Assembly: GCA_937898205.1 (NCBI GenBank)
Contig: CALEJC010000082.1
Location: 1-13,100 of the forward strand
Reading direction: 5' to 3'
DNA from: an uncultured Bacteroidales bacterium
Lineage (GTDB): Bacteria > Bacteroidota > Bacteroidia > Bacteroidales > UBA932
DNA length: 13,100 nucleotides
Of this stretch, positions 1 to 7,496 are shown one piece after another. The notes beneath the pieces are model-generated. The model was not told where the DNA came from. It made no database searches and worked only from the letters and a program-made list of their open reading frames with translations. A program made the position numbers and the translations under genes. Position 1 is the stretch's first letter, and each line of letters begins with the position of its first letter.

Positions 1-117
1 GTCTCTCGGGATGTTTTTTAGAAAAGAAACAAAGCGCGCTTCCCTCTCAACCGGATCAACCAAGCTCAGGCCGAGATGCACATCAGACAAAAAGTAGACT
101 TCCTTTTTTTGCGTCAT
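1..117 (-). CDS. lpxH: UDP-2,3-diacylglucosamine diphosphatase LpxH-like, 5' part
   Basis: Only the first 39 codons are inside the window; the gene runs off base 1. The visible N-terminus contains YFLSDVHLG (residues 8-16), the Asp-x-His metal-binding start of a calcineurin-like metallophosphoesterase. It is followed by DPVEREARFVSFLKNI, which resembles the stretch after this motif in Bacteroidota LpxH proteins. LpxH cleaves UDP-2,3-diacylglucosamine to lipid X in lipid A synthesis at the inner membrane face. Its ATG (117-115) shares a base with the uppP stop codon in a TAATG junction, so translation is probably coupled to uppP. The metallophosphoesterase fold is well supported. The LpxH assignment rests on a short stretch, and another phosphoesterase remains possible because the remaining metal ligands lie outside the window. 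Confidence 0.75.
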   Translation of the reverse strand, partial: MTQKKEVYFLSDVHLGLSLVDPVEREARFVSFLKNIPRD

Positions 118-929
118 TACAAGACAAAGATGAGGATAGCAACAATCACACAATAAAGAGCAAACCAAGAAAGCTTAGCTCTTCTCACAAGCGCAACCAT
201 GGTCTTGCAAGCAAAGAGACCCGACACAAAAGCGCCCACGAAGCCAAGAAGCAACGCGAGTGCTCCCACACCCGAGTTAAGGGTCGCCGCATCAGATCCC
301 AGCATATCAAGTATGCTAAGGAACTGCTCTCCAAGGATAGGGATAAGCACCATAAGGAATGAGAACTGTGCCATGTTTTCTCTCTTTACACCGGCAACCA
401 GACCGGTCGCGATGGTTGTGCCGGAGCGCGAAAGACCTGGAGCGACAGCAAGCGCCTGTCCCAAGCCTATCACGATAGCCTGCCAATATGAGATGCCGTT
501 GCGGTAGTCGTTCTTGATCTTGACATACTTAGTGAACAGATCAGAGAACGTGAGCAGAATTGCAGTGACACACAAGAAGATGGCTACAACTCTGAGCGAA
601 TCACTGAAAAGAGACTCTACATAGTCCTTGAAACAGAAACCTACGACTGCAACCGGAATCATTGAAACACAAATCTTGAGGAAATAGTCGGTCTCATCGT
701 TGTATTTAAACTTCAAGACACCCTTGACAAGCTGCCAAAGGACCTTCCAAAAGACAACTATAGTGCTCAACACCGTTGCAAAATGCACAGTTACCGTGAA
801 ATCCAGAAATCCCTCGGCATCAACACCAAAAAGCTCCCTGGTGATCATCAAGTGTCCGCTGCTGCTGACAGGAAGAAACTCCGTCAAACCTTGTACTATG
901 CCCATCAAGAGGGCTTCCCACCATTGCAT
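117..929 (-). CDS. uppP: Undecaprenyl-diphosphatase UppP (BacA)
   Basis: This 270-residue integral membrane enzyme dephosphorylates undecaprenyl diphosphate to recycle the lipid carrier for peptidoglycan and other surface polymers; overproduction of the family gives bacitracin resistance. Both family signatures are present: the (E/Q)-rich/SSSGH loop GLTEFLPVSSSGHL at residues 14-27, with Glu17 and His26, and PGLSRSGTT at residues 164-172, with Arg168. Hydrophobic segments alternate along the whole length as expected for a multi-pass protein, and 270 residues is normal for the family. The ATG lies 2 nt after the stop of the DUF3098 gene, and the stop overlaps the lpxH-like start, so it is an internal gene of the ftsX operon. 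Confidence 0.96.
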   Translation of the reverse strand: MQWWEALLMGIVQGLTEFLPVSSSGHLMITRELFGVDAEGFLDFTVTVHFATVLSTIVVFWKVLWQLVKGVLKFKYNDETDYFLKICVSMIPVAVVGFCFKDYVESLFSDSLRVVAIFLCVTAILLTFSDLFTKYVKIKNDYRNGISYWQAIVIGLGQALAVAPGLSRSGTTIATGLVAGVKRENMAQFSFLMVLIPILGEQFLSILDMLGSDAATLNSGVGALALLLGFVGAFVSGLFACKTMVALVRRAKLSWFALYCVIVAILIFVL

Positions 930-931
930 AA

Positions 932-1159
932 CTATTCTTCAGTTTTTTCTTTTCTTAAGATTGCGACCACAATCGTGACGATTCCGGCAACTATGACAAC
1001 CGGAGCCGCGACAAGTCGACGGAAATCAAACATATCATAATTGAAAACCTGCGGATCCTCTACTCCGCCGCCCATCATCAAAATGTAGCCGGCCACCATG
1101 AGCAGCAAGCCCACAAGCATCAATTTCAGTCCTTTAGGACCTATCGCCATTTTATTCAT
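932..1159 (-). CDS. DUF3098 small membrane protein
   Basis: A 75-residue protein with two predicted membrane helices: about residues 12-29 (LKLMLVGLLLMVAGYILM) and about 50-67 (APVVIVAGIVTIVVAIL). A short linker between them holds GGGVEDPQVFNYDMFDFRR. The GYILM-GGG, FDFRR and AP pattern matches the DUF3098 family, which in Bacteroidota commonly sits between ftsX and uppP. The function is unknown, and the position suggests an envelope or division role. It lies 3 nt after the ftsX stop. Two starts are possible: the ATG at 1159, or the ATG three codons later at 1150. An AGGA lies 1 nt from the first and 10 nt from the second, so the later one may be the real start. The last residues (RKEKTEE) are highly charged and probably cytoplasmic. 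Confidence 0.85.
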   Translation of the reverse strand: MNKMAIGPKGLKLMLVGLLLMVAGYILMMGGGVEDPQVFNYDMFDFRRLVAAPVVIVAGIVTIVVAILRKEKTEE

Positions 1160-1162
1160 ATC

Positions 1163-2044
1163 CTAGTAATATAAATCGTCTTTAGACATCCTGATCATCT
1201 TACCTACCACAAAGAAGGTACTGATTACACATATCAAGATGCCGCATACAAACATCACGCCTACAGCAATCAGCAATGTGTTGGCTGTAAATATATTGAA
1301 GAGTTGCGGAAACTCTTTCTGCGCCAAATAATACAAAGCCGCAAGCACTGCTGAAGAAAGAGCTGCCGACACAAGACCCTGCACGACAGCACTACGCACA
1401 AACGGCGCCCTGATAAAAGACTTTGTCGCACCAACGAGCTTCATGGTGTGGATTGTGAAACGCTTTGAGAAGAAGCTCAAGCGCACCATGTTGTTGATGA
1501 GTACAAAGGAAATAAAAAGAAGGAGTGCGATGAATACTGCAAAGACAAGAGAAATCTTGGCAATGTTGGCGTTTAACATCTCAACCAGACCTTGACGGGC
1601 ATCCACCTCTTCCACAATCTCAAAATCCGACAGTGCCTTAACCACAAACTCCAGGCTGTCGGCGACGACATATTCCGCCTTGAGGCCAACCTCAACGGAT
1701 ACCGGGACCGGAGATGAGTCAAATGCACTCAGAAAATCTTCTCCCAGAATCTCTGCCATCTCCTTTGTGCCCTGCTCCCTTGTGATGAGTTTGGTATCCT
1801 TGACATATTGCAGTTTTGAGACCTGGGCGATGTACCCCTCGGCATCCTGCTCACTGACATCTCTTCCCATCATCACGGCAACCTTCATGTTTTCCTTGAA
1901 GTATGAAGAGACATTTCTTGCATTGATGACGACAAGGGACGCCAGACCGACTAGCAAAAGTAACAAGCTAATGCTAATAACACTAGAAAGATAGGCATTA
2001 AACATGCGCTTTCTGATTTGTTTTTTATTATCCTTTGCCGACAT
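1163..2044 (-). CDS. ftsX: Cell division ABC-transporter-like permease FtsX
   Basis: This 293-residue protein has the FtsX plan. A basic cytoplasmic N-terminus (KDNKKQIRKR) precedes TM1 at about 17-40. An extracytoplasmic domain of about 125 residues follows, then TM2 near 165-187, TM3 near 218-240 and TM4 near 255-280. The conserved cytoplasmic stretch TMKLVGATKSFIRAPF lies between TM2 and TM3. FtsX pairs with the ATPase FtsE to control peptidoglycan hydrolases at the division septum; ftsE is not in this window, which is common in Bacteroidota. It is the first gene of a leftward operon with the DUF3098 gene, uppP and the lpxH-like gene, and a good promoter lies just upstream. The membrane layout is inferred by eye from hydrophobicity. 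Confidence 0.93.
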   Translation of the reverse strand: MSAKDNKKQIRKRMFNAYLSSVISISLLLLLVGLASLVVINARNVSSYFKENMKVAVMMGRDVSEQDAEGYIAQVSKLQYVKDTKLITREQGTKEMAEILGEDFLSAFDSSPVPVSVEVGLKAEYVVADSLEFVVKALSDFEIVEEVDARQGLVEMLNANIAKISLVFAVFIALLLFISFVLINNMVRLSFFSKRFTIHTMKLVGATKSFIRAPFVRSAVVQGLVSAALSSAVLAALYYLAQKEFPQLFNIFTANTLLIAVGVMFVCGILICVISTFFVVGKMIRMSKDDLYY

Positions 2045-2065
2045 ATCAATACAAGATTAAAAGTT

Positions 2066-2094
2066 CAAAGATAATGAAATATCAAATATCCAAA
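2066..2094 (-). promoter_or_regulatory. Promoter of the ftsX operon
   Basis: Read on the minus strand, TTTG (2094-2091) is followed after 17 nt by TATCTTTG (2073-2066). These match the Bacteroidota sigma-ABfr elements TTTG (-33) and TAnnTTTG (-7). Transcription would begin near 2059, leaving a leader of about 15 nt before the ftsX ATG at 2044. Matching by eye only. Confidence 0.65.
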
Positions 2095-2103
2095 AAAAAT
2101 TCT

Positions 2104-2111
2104 TATCTTTG
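2104..2111 (+). promoter_or_regulatory. -7 box for the glycogen-synthase-like gene
   Basis: TATCTTTG matches TAnnTTTG exactly and ends only 5 nt before the ATG at 2117. No clear TTTG or TTG occurs 17-23 nt upstream. If this box is used with normal spacing, the transcript starts at or next to the start codon and would be leaderless or nearly so. Confidence 0.5.
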
Positions 2112-2116
2112 TATTT

Positions 2117-2935
2117 ATGAGTGGTACCAAACAAAAAATTCTATTCGTTAACTCAGAAATATTCCCTTACCTTCCGGATTCGAATATTGCACACATCGGA
2201 CGCTACCTTCCTCAGGGCGCCCAGGAGCGCAAGCATGAGATCCGCTCGTTCATGCCTCGATACGGCTGTATAAACGAGCGCAAGAACCAGCTCCATGAGG
2301 TGATCCGTCTCTCCGGAATGAATATCATAATCAGCGATGTGGACCGCCCTCTCATCATCAAGGTCGCTTCCATCTCGTCTGCCAGGATTCAGGTGTATTT
2401 CATTGATAACGAGGACTATTTCCGCAGAAAAGAAACTTTCTGCAGTGCTGATGGCAAGTTCTTTGCCGACAATGACGAGCGCGCGATCTTCTTTGCACGC
2501 GGCGTCCTTGAAACCGTAAAGAAGCTTCGCTGGGCTCCGGACGTGATCCATTGTCAAGGATGGATTTCTCACTTAGTACCACTTTTCCTCAAGAAAGCAT
2601 ATAAAGACGACCCTATCTTCTCTTCAAGTAAGGTCGTGCTCTCGTTGTATGACGATACACCGGCAGCAGATTTTGCTCCGGATTTTATAGATAAGACCTG
2701 CTTTGGCGACATCAAGAAAGAGGATGTATCTCTACTTGAAGGAGCCGATGGCATAAAACTTGCTCAATTGGCTGCCCAGTACTCTGATGGTATCATTCTT
2801 GGATCAGAGGGGGTAGACAACAAAATTGTAGATTATTGCAAGTCTCTCAACCTTCCGATACTTCCTTTCAATGCCAAAGCATTAGAAGACGGAAGCTATA
2901 TTGACGAGTACTGCGGTTTTTATGATGAACTTTAA
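2117..2935 (+). CDS. Half-length glycogen/starch-synthase-like protein (GT5 N-terminal domain only)
   Basis: A 272-residue protein that resembles the N-terminal domain of GT5 glycogen synthases. KILFVNSEIFPYLP (8-21) corresponds to the first strand and loop, HEIRSFMPRYGCI to the HEVRV-PRYG region, and APDVIHCQGWISHLVPLFLK to the D-VHAHDWH-LAPLYLK region. Full-length GlgA is about 480 residues, so the C-terminal nucleotide-sugar-binding half is missing. The donor loop KTGGL of active enzymes reads LPDSNIAHIG here, and the HDWH-type motif reads HCQGW. It is therefore probably not an active synthase by itself; binding, regulation or a partner subunit are options. Similar short proteins occur in Bacteroidota next to DUF4270 genes, as here, where the next gene starts 4 nt after the stop. 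Confidence 0.8.
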   Translation: MSGTKQKILFVNSEIFPYLPDSNIAHIGRYLPQGAQERKHEIRSFMPRYGCINERKNQLHEVIRLSGMNIIISDVDRPLIIKVASISSARIQVYFIDNEDYFRRKETFCSADGKFFADNDERAIFFARGVLETVKKLRWAPDVIHCQGWISHLVPLFLKKAYKDDPIFSSSKVVLSLYDDTPAADFAPDFIDKTCFGDIKKEDVSLLEGADGIKLAQLAAQYSDGIILGSEGVDNKIVDYCKSLNLPILPFNAKALEDGSYIDEYCGFYDEL

Positions 2936-2939
2936 GAAA

Positions 2940-4580
2940 ATGAAATCACGCTTTTGTGCAATAGTGGCAGCAGGTTTCTGCTGCCTTTCGTGCGTTGAAG
3001 TAAATACCGGTCTTGGAAGCAATCTGATTCCTATCGGTCAGACATATACATTCCACACTGTAGATATTCCGCTGGAGGAGGTCTATAGCGAGATGGCTGA
3101 CAGCCTCTCTGCCTATTCTCAGAAAAGAATCACAGTAGGTTCCATACATGACGAGGAATACGGCACCAGCAAGCGATCAAGTGCATTTAGTCTCGTACCT
3201 CTCTTTGCTGACACGCTTACAATAGGTAAGAACCCTATTTTCAAGAGTTTCCATTTTGCTGCAGCGATGGACACCGTGGACCTCTACAAGGAGGAGCAGA
3301 GAAATATCCTCCAGACGTTGAGGGTATATGAGTTGAGCGAGCCTCTTAAACCTGAGGTTGACTTTGATATCAACAGACCTGTCAAGCGCAACGACAAGCA
3401 GATCAACAAAGGTACACTGCTTTATTCCGGACAGGACTCGCTCTCGTTTAACTTCACAGAAGAGTTTGCCAATAAATTCCTTGCACTCAAAGACGAGGAT
3501 TTCCTTGATATCGACAAGTACCTCAAGAAAGTGCCCGGCATCGTCATCGAAGCTGACGATCCTGTAGGAGAAGGAGGACGCATCAATATCTTTGACGTGC
3601 AGCTGGATTTTGACTCAGACTACGATTTCATCGTGGGCAACTACGCCAACCTTGAGTACTCTGCAGAGTTTAACGGAGAAAGAAGAGATACATTTATCCG
3701 CTTCTACTATGGAGCAAGCAAGTTTGAGGATATTGACTCTTTGTTTACCAACTCTGCCACAGGCCAATTCCCTCAGTATGCTCTCAACTCGACCACTCAC
3801 CAGACAAGAGAGAAGGAAGGCCTCGCCGGTGATTATATCTATGTCCAGGGCGGCGGCGGTCTGAAGCCAAGAGTTCCTGCAAAAGCGCTCAAATCAAGCA
3901 TTATTGACGCTATCAGTGCTGAAGGCATAGATCCTGACAGAGTTGTCATCAACAAGGCCACAATGGTTTTCCCATTTGAGTTCCCTGAGAACTACAAGGA
4001 CATGGGTTTCTGGCCGGATATCCTCTCGCCTACTTGTCGTATTATTGACCCTGACAGTAAGTCTACCAATTTTATGGGTCTGTCTGATACAAGCTCTCAG
4101 ACAGAGAATATCGGTGAAGTCAACCGTTCAATCCTTGAATATGCCCCTGATATCACCTACCACATCCAGGAACTTGTGCGCTTTGACGAGAACACAGCCA
4201 ACAAGGTGATGAAGGAAAGATTTGACAACGGATCGTTTGATGTTTGGCTGCTCATCATGGCCAATGAGGTGACAGTTACGACAACCGGAGGCTCAAATGA
4301 TATGAGCGAATTCTATAACTACCTCGCATACCAAAGCTACTACAACGACATGTATGGCGGATATGGCTACGGTGGATATGGCGGCGGTTACGGCGGATAT
4401 GGCTACAGCAACTACTATAGTTATGCAATGATGGCCGCATATGCCAGCCAGTCAACTACTACAGAAAGCGTGGAGATCGAGCTGGACAAGGACCGTTACT
4501 ACAAGGCCAGACTTTGCGGTCCGACACACCCGGAGAAGAGGCCATACCTCAGACTGGTATATGCCGTTCCAAACGAATAG
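2940..4580 (+). CDS. DUF4270 family lipoprotein
   Basis: From the ATG at 2940 this is a 546-residue protein. A lipoprotein signal (MKSRFCAIVAAGFCCLSC) puts the lipidated Cys at residue 18, and VNTGLGSNLIPIG follows. The mature part is rich in Asp, aromatic residues and predicted beta strands, as in the DUF4270 family, whose function is unknown. It should be anchored in the outer membrane or face the periplasm. ATGs at 2922 and 2925 in the same frame also give a plausible signal but would overlap the upstream gene; 2940 lies 4 nt after that gene's stop and was preferred. Residues 472-495 are an almost pure Gly/Tyr tract just before the C-terminal portion (VEIELDKDRYYKARLCGPTHPEKRPYLRLVY, split here as two beta-like pieces). 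It is co-transcribed with the GT5-like gene and ends at a hairpin terminator. Confidence 0.85.
   Translation: MKSRFCAIVAAGFCCLSCVEVNTGLGSNLIPIGQTYTFHTVDIPLEEVYSEMADSLSAYSQKRITVGSIHDEEYGTSKRSSAFSLVPLFADTLTIGKNPIFKSFHFAAAMDTVDLYKEEQRNILQTLRVYELSEPLKPEVDFDINRPVKRNDKQINKGTLLYSGQDSLSFNFTEEFANKFLALKDEDFLDIDKYLKKVPGIVIEADDPVGEGGRINIFDVQLDFDSDYDFIVGNYANLEYSAEFNGERRDTFIRFYYGASKFEDIDSLFTNSATGQFPQYALNSTTHQTREKEGLAGDYIYVQGGGGLKPRVPAKALKSSIIDAISAEGIDPDRVVINKATMVFPFEFPENYKDMGFWPDILSPTCRIIDPDSKSTNFMGLSDTSSQTENIGEVNRSILEYAPDITYHIQELVRFDENTANKVMKERFDNGSFDVWLLIMANEVTVTTTGGSNDMSEFYNYLAYQSYYNDMYGGYGYGGYGGGYGGYGYSNYYSYAMMAAYASQSTTTESVEIELDKDRYYKARLCGPTHPEKRPYLRLVYAVPNE
4353..4424 (+). repeat. Gly/Tyr-coding low-complexity tract with 36-bp spaced repeat
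   Basis: The 15-mer ggcggatatggctac occurs at 4356-4370 and again at 4392-4406. The tract encodes YGGYGYGGYGGGYGGYGY and then SNYYSY, inside the DUF4270 gene. The 36-nt period keeps the reading frame, so the tract can grow or shrink by slippage or recombination without breaking the protein. Confidence 0.8.
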
Positions 4581-4600
4581 CAAGAAACACACATATAAAT

Positions 4601-4629
4601 AAGGACGACTCATATGAGCCGTCCTTTTT
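4601..4629 (+). terminator. Rho-independent terminator after the DUF4270 gene
   Basis: AAGGACG (4601-4607) pairs with CGTCCTT (4620-4626) around the self-complementary CTCATATGAG (4609-4618), with one A/C mismatch. A T-run (4625-4629) follows on the plus strand. It lies 20 nt past the DUF4270 stop and 22 nt before the acpP stop, between convergent genes, so it may also slow leftward transcription, although the T-run on that side is broken. Confidence 0.8.
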
Positions 4630-4650
4630 GTAATGTGAGTAAGAATAGTC

Positions 4651-4896
4651 TTATTCAGCGAGCTTTTCAGCTACTTTGTCACAAGCATCCTTTACGGTTG
4701 CGATTGTGCTGGTCTCCTCATCTGGAATCTTGATACCGAATACTCTCTCAAACTCCATAAGAAGCTCAACTGTGTCGAGAGAATCTGCACCGAGATCATT
4801 TGTGAAGTTAGCGGTCTCTGTTACCTCTGATGGCTCAACGCCAAGTTTGTCAACGATAATCGCTTCGACCTTTTTTACAATTTCTGCGTAATCCAT
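4651..4896 (-). CDS. acpP: Acyl carrier protein
   Basis: An 81-residue acidic protein with the phosphopantetheine attachment motif GADSLDTVELLMEFE; Ser39 is the modified residue. Size, acidity and the helix II sequence are those of type II fatty acid synthase ACP, which carries growing acyl chains in the cytoplasm and also feeds lipid A synthesis. In many bacteria acpP is followed by fabF; here it is followed only by a convergent gene, so fabF is elsewhere. The gap to the upstream pnuC-like gene is 64 nt and may contain its own weak promoter. The absence of any other fatty acid or polyketide gene argues for the housekeeping ACP. Confidence 0.96.
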   Translation of the reverse strand: MDYAEIVKKVEAIIVDKLGVEPSEVTETANFTNDLGADSLDTVELLMEFERVFGIKIPDEETSTIATVKDACDKVAEKLAE

Positions 4897-4941
4897 AATC
4901 TTAGATATTAAGTTTTAAAAATACACTTCTTTTCCGGCTCA

Positions 4942-4949
4942 CAAAGTAA
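4942..4949 (-). promoter_or_regulatory. Possible acpP promoter -7 box
   Basis: On the minus strand TTACTTTG (4949-4942) differs from TAnnTTTG at one position. It would give a leader of about 40 nt before the acpP ATG. No convincing -33 TTTG at normal spacing was found, so this is tentative. Confidence 0.3.
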
Positions 4950-4960
4950 GCAAAAATAAT

Positions 4961-5710
4961 TTAATTATCCAAATCCGCCGGTTTTACGGAGTCCTTGCTA
5001 AGCTTGAGCCATATCCTCAGGCCATTGAGCGAATTCAGCAGATAGAATGCATATTTAATCATATATATCAGAGCAAATGAATTGTCCCCGGACTCCTTCA
5101 TTGTTATGCCCCACATGATTATAGATGTGATGTTTACGCCAATCCAGAAGTACCATTGCTCCATGTATGCGGTACTCATCAGAAGTTGTCCCAATATATT
5201 ACACATGGTCGAGAAGGCATCCATCAAGATGGCTACTTTTACGACGGATGCGGCCTCCGGCTCGTCCAACTTCAAGAGGATGAAATAGGTCACCAGCAGG
5301 CCCAGCAAAAACGCAGCTCCGGAAGCAATTAGCTTTTTTGCATCAAGTCTTCTGGCCTTAGGTTTCTCACCCGAAGATGCCCCTCTTTTGCGCCACTGAA
5401 AGAAGCCGATAAACTGCATCGGAAGAAAATACAGCATGTGGAGAGCCGCATTACCATATCTGCCTCCCATATAACACATCACGCCATAGATAGCCACATC
5501 AAAGAAGCCAAAAAGGAAAGTCAGAATCTTGGCATTTGCCGAGCACACTGTACTAAGAACGCCCATCAAGGAGCCAAAAGCAGCGACAATCAGCATAGCT
5601 TGACCTTCCTGCGCATCCTGAAGCTTGATTATGGTCGTGATTATCATCACCAATGTCATTCCTGCAAGGATGAAGACGTTAAACCATTTATTAAATGTCT
5701 TGTCGTTCAT
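4961..5710 (-). CDS. pnuC: PnuC-family vitamin/nucleoside transporter
   Basis: A 249-residue polytopic membrane protein with about seven or eight hydrophobic segments: near 11-30, 37-58, 62-80, 90-105, 128-146, 155-173, 186-203 and 212-233. The family pattern is visible in MQFIGFFQWRKRG (QxxGFxxW), EQWYFWIGVNITSIIMW (WxxWxxxN) and KYAFYLLNSLNGLRIWLKL near the C-terminus. PnuC proteins move nicotinamide riboside by facilitated diffusion. Relatives carry thiamine (PnuT) or riboflavin (PnuX), and the substrate cannot be settled here; no riboswitch and no vitamin gene is adjacent. The ATG at 5710 lies inside the end of uvrC (20-nt overlap), so it is probably translated by coupling to uvrC. The C-terminal tail (SKDSVKPADLDN) is polar. 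Confidence 0.88.
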   Translation of the reverse strand: MNDKTFNKWFNVFILAGMTLVMIITTIIKLQDAQEGQAMLIVAAFGSLMGVLSTVCSANAKILTFLFGFFDVAIYGVMCYMGGRYGNAALHMLYFLPMQFIGFFQWRKRGASSGEKPKARRLDAKKLIASGAAFLLGLLVTYFILLKLDEPEAASVVKVAILMDAFSTMCNILGQLLMSTAYMEQWYFWIGVNITSIIMWGITMKESGDNSFALIYMIKYAFYLLNSLNGLRIWLKLSKDSVKPADLDN

Positions 5711-7496
5711 TATTGAGTTGATTTAAGATTCGTTTTGCCAATACAGGTCCTACAAATGCAGACAGATCCTCCAGGCTCGCTGCCGCAATGCGCGCCACAC
5801 TTCCATAATGCATCAGCAGGCGTTGCTCGGTCTGCTCGCCCACGCCTTTTATCTGACGCAAAGCCGAGTCAATTGCCGCTTTGCTGCGCAACTGTCTGTG
5901 GAAGGTGATGCCGAAGCGGTGAGCTTCGTCTCTTAGGCGCTGAAGAAGCTTGAGCGCCTGCGAATTGCGGTCGATAAACAGCGGGAAACGGTCGCCGATG
6001 CGGATAACTTCTTCCAGTCGCTTGGCCAGGCCGATGAGGAAGATGCGGTCCTGAAGCCCCAGCTCGCAGATTGCCTGATAGGCGAAGTCCAGCTGCCCCT
6101 TGCCACCGTCGATGACCACCAGCTGCGGCAGATCGTCCGGCGCTTCCTGAAGCATTCGCGCATAGCGGCGGTTGACCACCTCCTTCATCGAAGCGTAGTC
6201 GTTGGCGCCTATTACTGTCTTTATCTTGAACTTGCGATAGTCTTTCTTGGATGGCTCGCCGTCCCTGAATACCACGCATGAGGCCACAGGGTTGGTGCCT
6301 TGGATGTTGGAGTTGTCAAAGCACTCGATGTGTGTCGGCAGTTCTTTCAGGCCGATGGCCTTGCGCAGCTCTTCCAGCACGGTGAGACGGAACTCCTGAG
6401 GATTGGTGTGCTCACGCTGCTTGAGGGAGTTAAATCTATATTCCTTGGCATTTTTGTTACTTAACTCCAGCAGGGCGAGCTTGTCTCCGCGCACAGGTAT
6501 CTTGAACTCTATGCCGGCAAGCTGCACGTCTGGAAGAAACGGCACAATGATCTCCTTGGAGAGGGAGCCAAACTTGTATTCTATTTCAATGATGAATTCG
6601 CTAAGCACAGCAGCCCTGTCTTCCTCGATATTCATTTTAAATCCGAGGTTGAGAGACTGCACGATTGCGCCGCCTCGGATGCGCATGAAGTTGCCAAAGG
6701 CTTCAAAGCCTTCAAATACGATTGAGAACACATCCAGATCGCGGCTGTCGGCAGTGCTGATGATTGATTTTGAGTAGTGGGATTGCAGTGCCTCGATGCG
6801 CTCTTTATAGGCTTGTGCTGTTTCAAAATCAAGATCCTCAGCGGCCTGCTGCATCAGCGTTTTGTATTCGCGGATTATATCGTGTACTCCTCCGCTTAAC
6901 AATCGCTCCACTTCGAGTATATAATCGCTGTATTCCTGACGGGAGATTGCTCCCACACAACAGCCCTTGCATCGGCCGATGTGCAGATCAAGGCAAGGGC
7001 GGAATTTGTGCCTCAGGACCGCCTCTGCTGTGATTTTATATTTGCATGAGCGGATCGGGTAGGTGCGGGTAAAGAACTCCAGAAGGGTTTTTGCGTGACG
7101 CACCGAGCTGTATGGACCATAAAAGCGGGAACCGTCTTTGGTCAATGTGCGGGTAAGAAATACCCGTGGAAACTCGTCTGCGGTCACACATATCCAAGGA
7201 TAGGTCTTGGAGTCTTTGAGAAGTATATTATACCGCGGTTTATATTGCTTGATGAGGTTGTTTTCAAGCAAAAGCGCGTCTGCTTCAGTGTCTACTACCG
7301 AATACTGTATGTCGGCAATTTTTGAAACGAGAACGCGCGTTTTTGTGGACAAACGCTCCGGATCTACAAAATATTGAGATACTCTCTTATTGAGATCCTT
7401 GGCCTTGCCTACATATATCACATTCCCCTCGGAATTATAGTACCTATAAACTCCGGGGGAATGTGGTAATAAAGCTATTTTACTCTTAACGTCCAA
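5691..7496 (-). CDS. uvrC: Excinuclease ABC subunit C
   Basis: This 601-residue protein makes both incisions in nucleotide excision repair with UvrA and UvrB. Domains in order: GIY-YIG nuclease at about 12-90 (PGVYRYY, IYVGKAKDL, Arg38, Glu78); a Cys cluster (Cys151, 168, 176, 180) like the Fe-S ligands of E. coli UvrC; UVR helix pair at about 205-240; RNase H-like nuclease with Asp394 (CFDNSN), Asp463 (VIDGGKGQL) and His526 (RDEAHRF); and C-terminal helix-hairpin-helix repeats at about 543-592. It appears complete and functional. The start is TTG at 7496: an in-frame TAG lies four codons upstream and no ATG or GTG fits before the conserved PGVY. The start lies inside the end of the tlpA-like gene (11-nt overlap), and the 3' end overlaps the pnuC-like gene by 20 nt. 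Confidence 0.96.
   Translation of the reverse strand: MDVKSKIALLPHSPGVYRYYNSEGNVIYVGKAKDLNKRVSQYFVDPERLSTKTRVLVSKIADIQYSVVDTEADALLLENNLIKQYKPRYNILLKDSKTYPWICVTADEFPRVFLTRTLTKDGSRFYGPYSSVRHAKTLLEFFTRTYPIRSCKYKITAEAVLRHKFRPCLDLHIGRCKGCCVGAISRQEYSDYILEVERLLSGGVHDIIREYKTLMQQAAEDLDFETAQAYKERIEALQSHYSKSIISTADSRDLDVFSIVFEGFEAFGNFMRIRGGAIVQSLNLGFKMNIEEDRAAVLSEFIIEIEYKFGSLSKEIIVPFLPDVQLAGIEFKIPVRGDKLALLELSNKNAKEYRFNSLKQREHTNPQEFRLTVLEELRKAIGLKELPTHIECFDNSNIQGTNPVASCVVFRDGEPSKKDYRKFKIKTVIGANDYASMKEVVNRRYARMLQEAPDDLPQLVVIDGGKGQLDFAYQAICELGLQDRIFLIGLAKRLEEVIRIGDRFPLFIDRNSQALKLLQRLRDEAHRFGITFHRQLRSKAAIDSALRQIKGVGEQTEQRLLMHYGSVARIAAASLEDLSAFVGPVLAKRILNQLNNERQDI

Noticed and set aside
2901..2939. Earlier TTG start for the DUF4270 protein
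   Set aside because: It overlaps the upstream gene by 35 nt and adds residues before an otherwise complete lipoprotein signal. ATGs at 2922 and 2925 remain possible, but 2940 fits the gene boundary best.
5869..6279. 136-codon open frame on the minus strand within uvrC
   Set aside because: It lies in another frame of the uvrC nuclease domain, is rich in Arg/Gly/Ala as expected for a shifted GC-rich gene, and has no recognisable domain.
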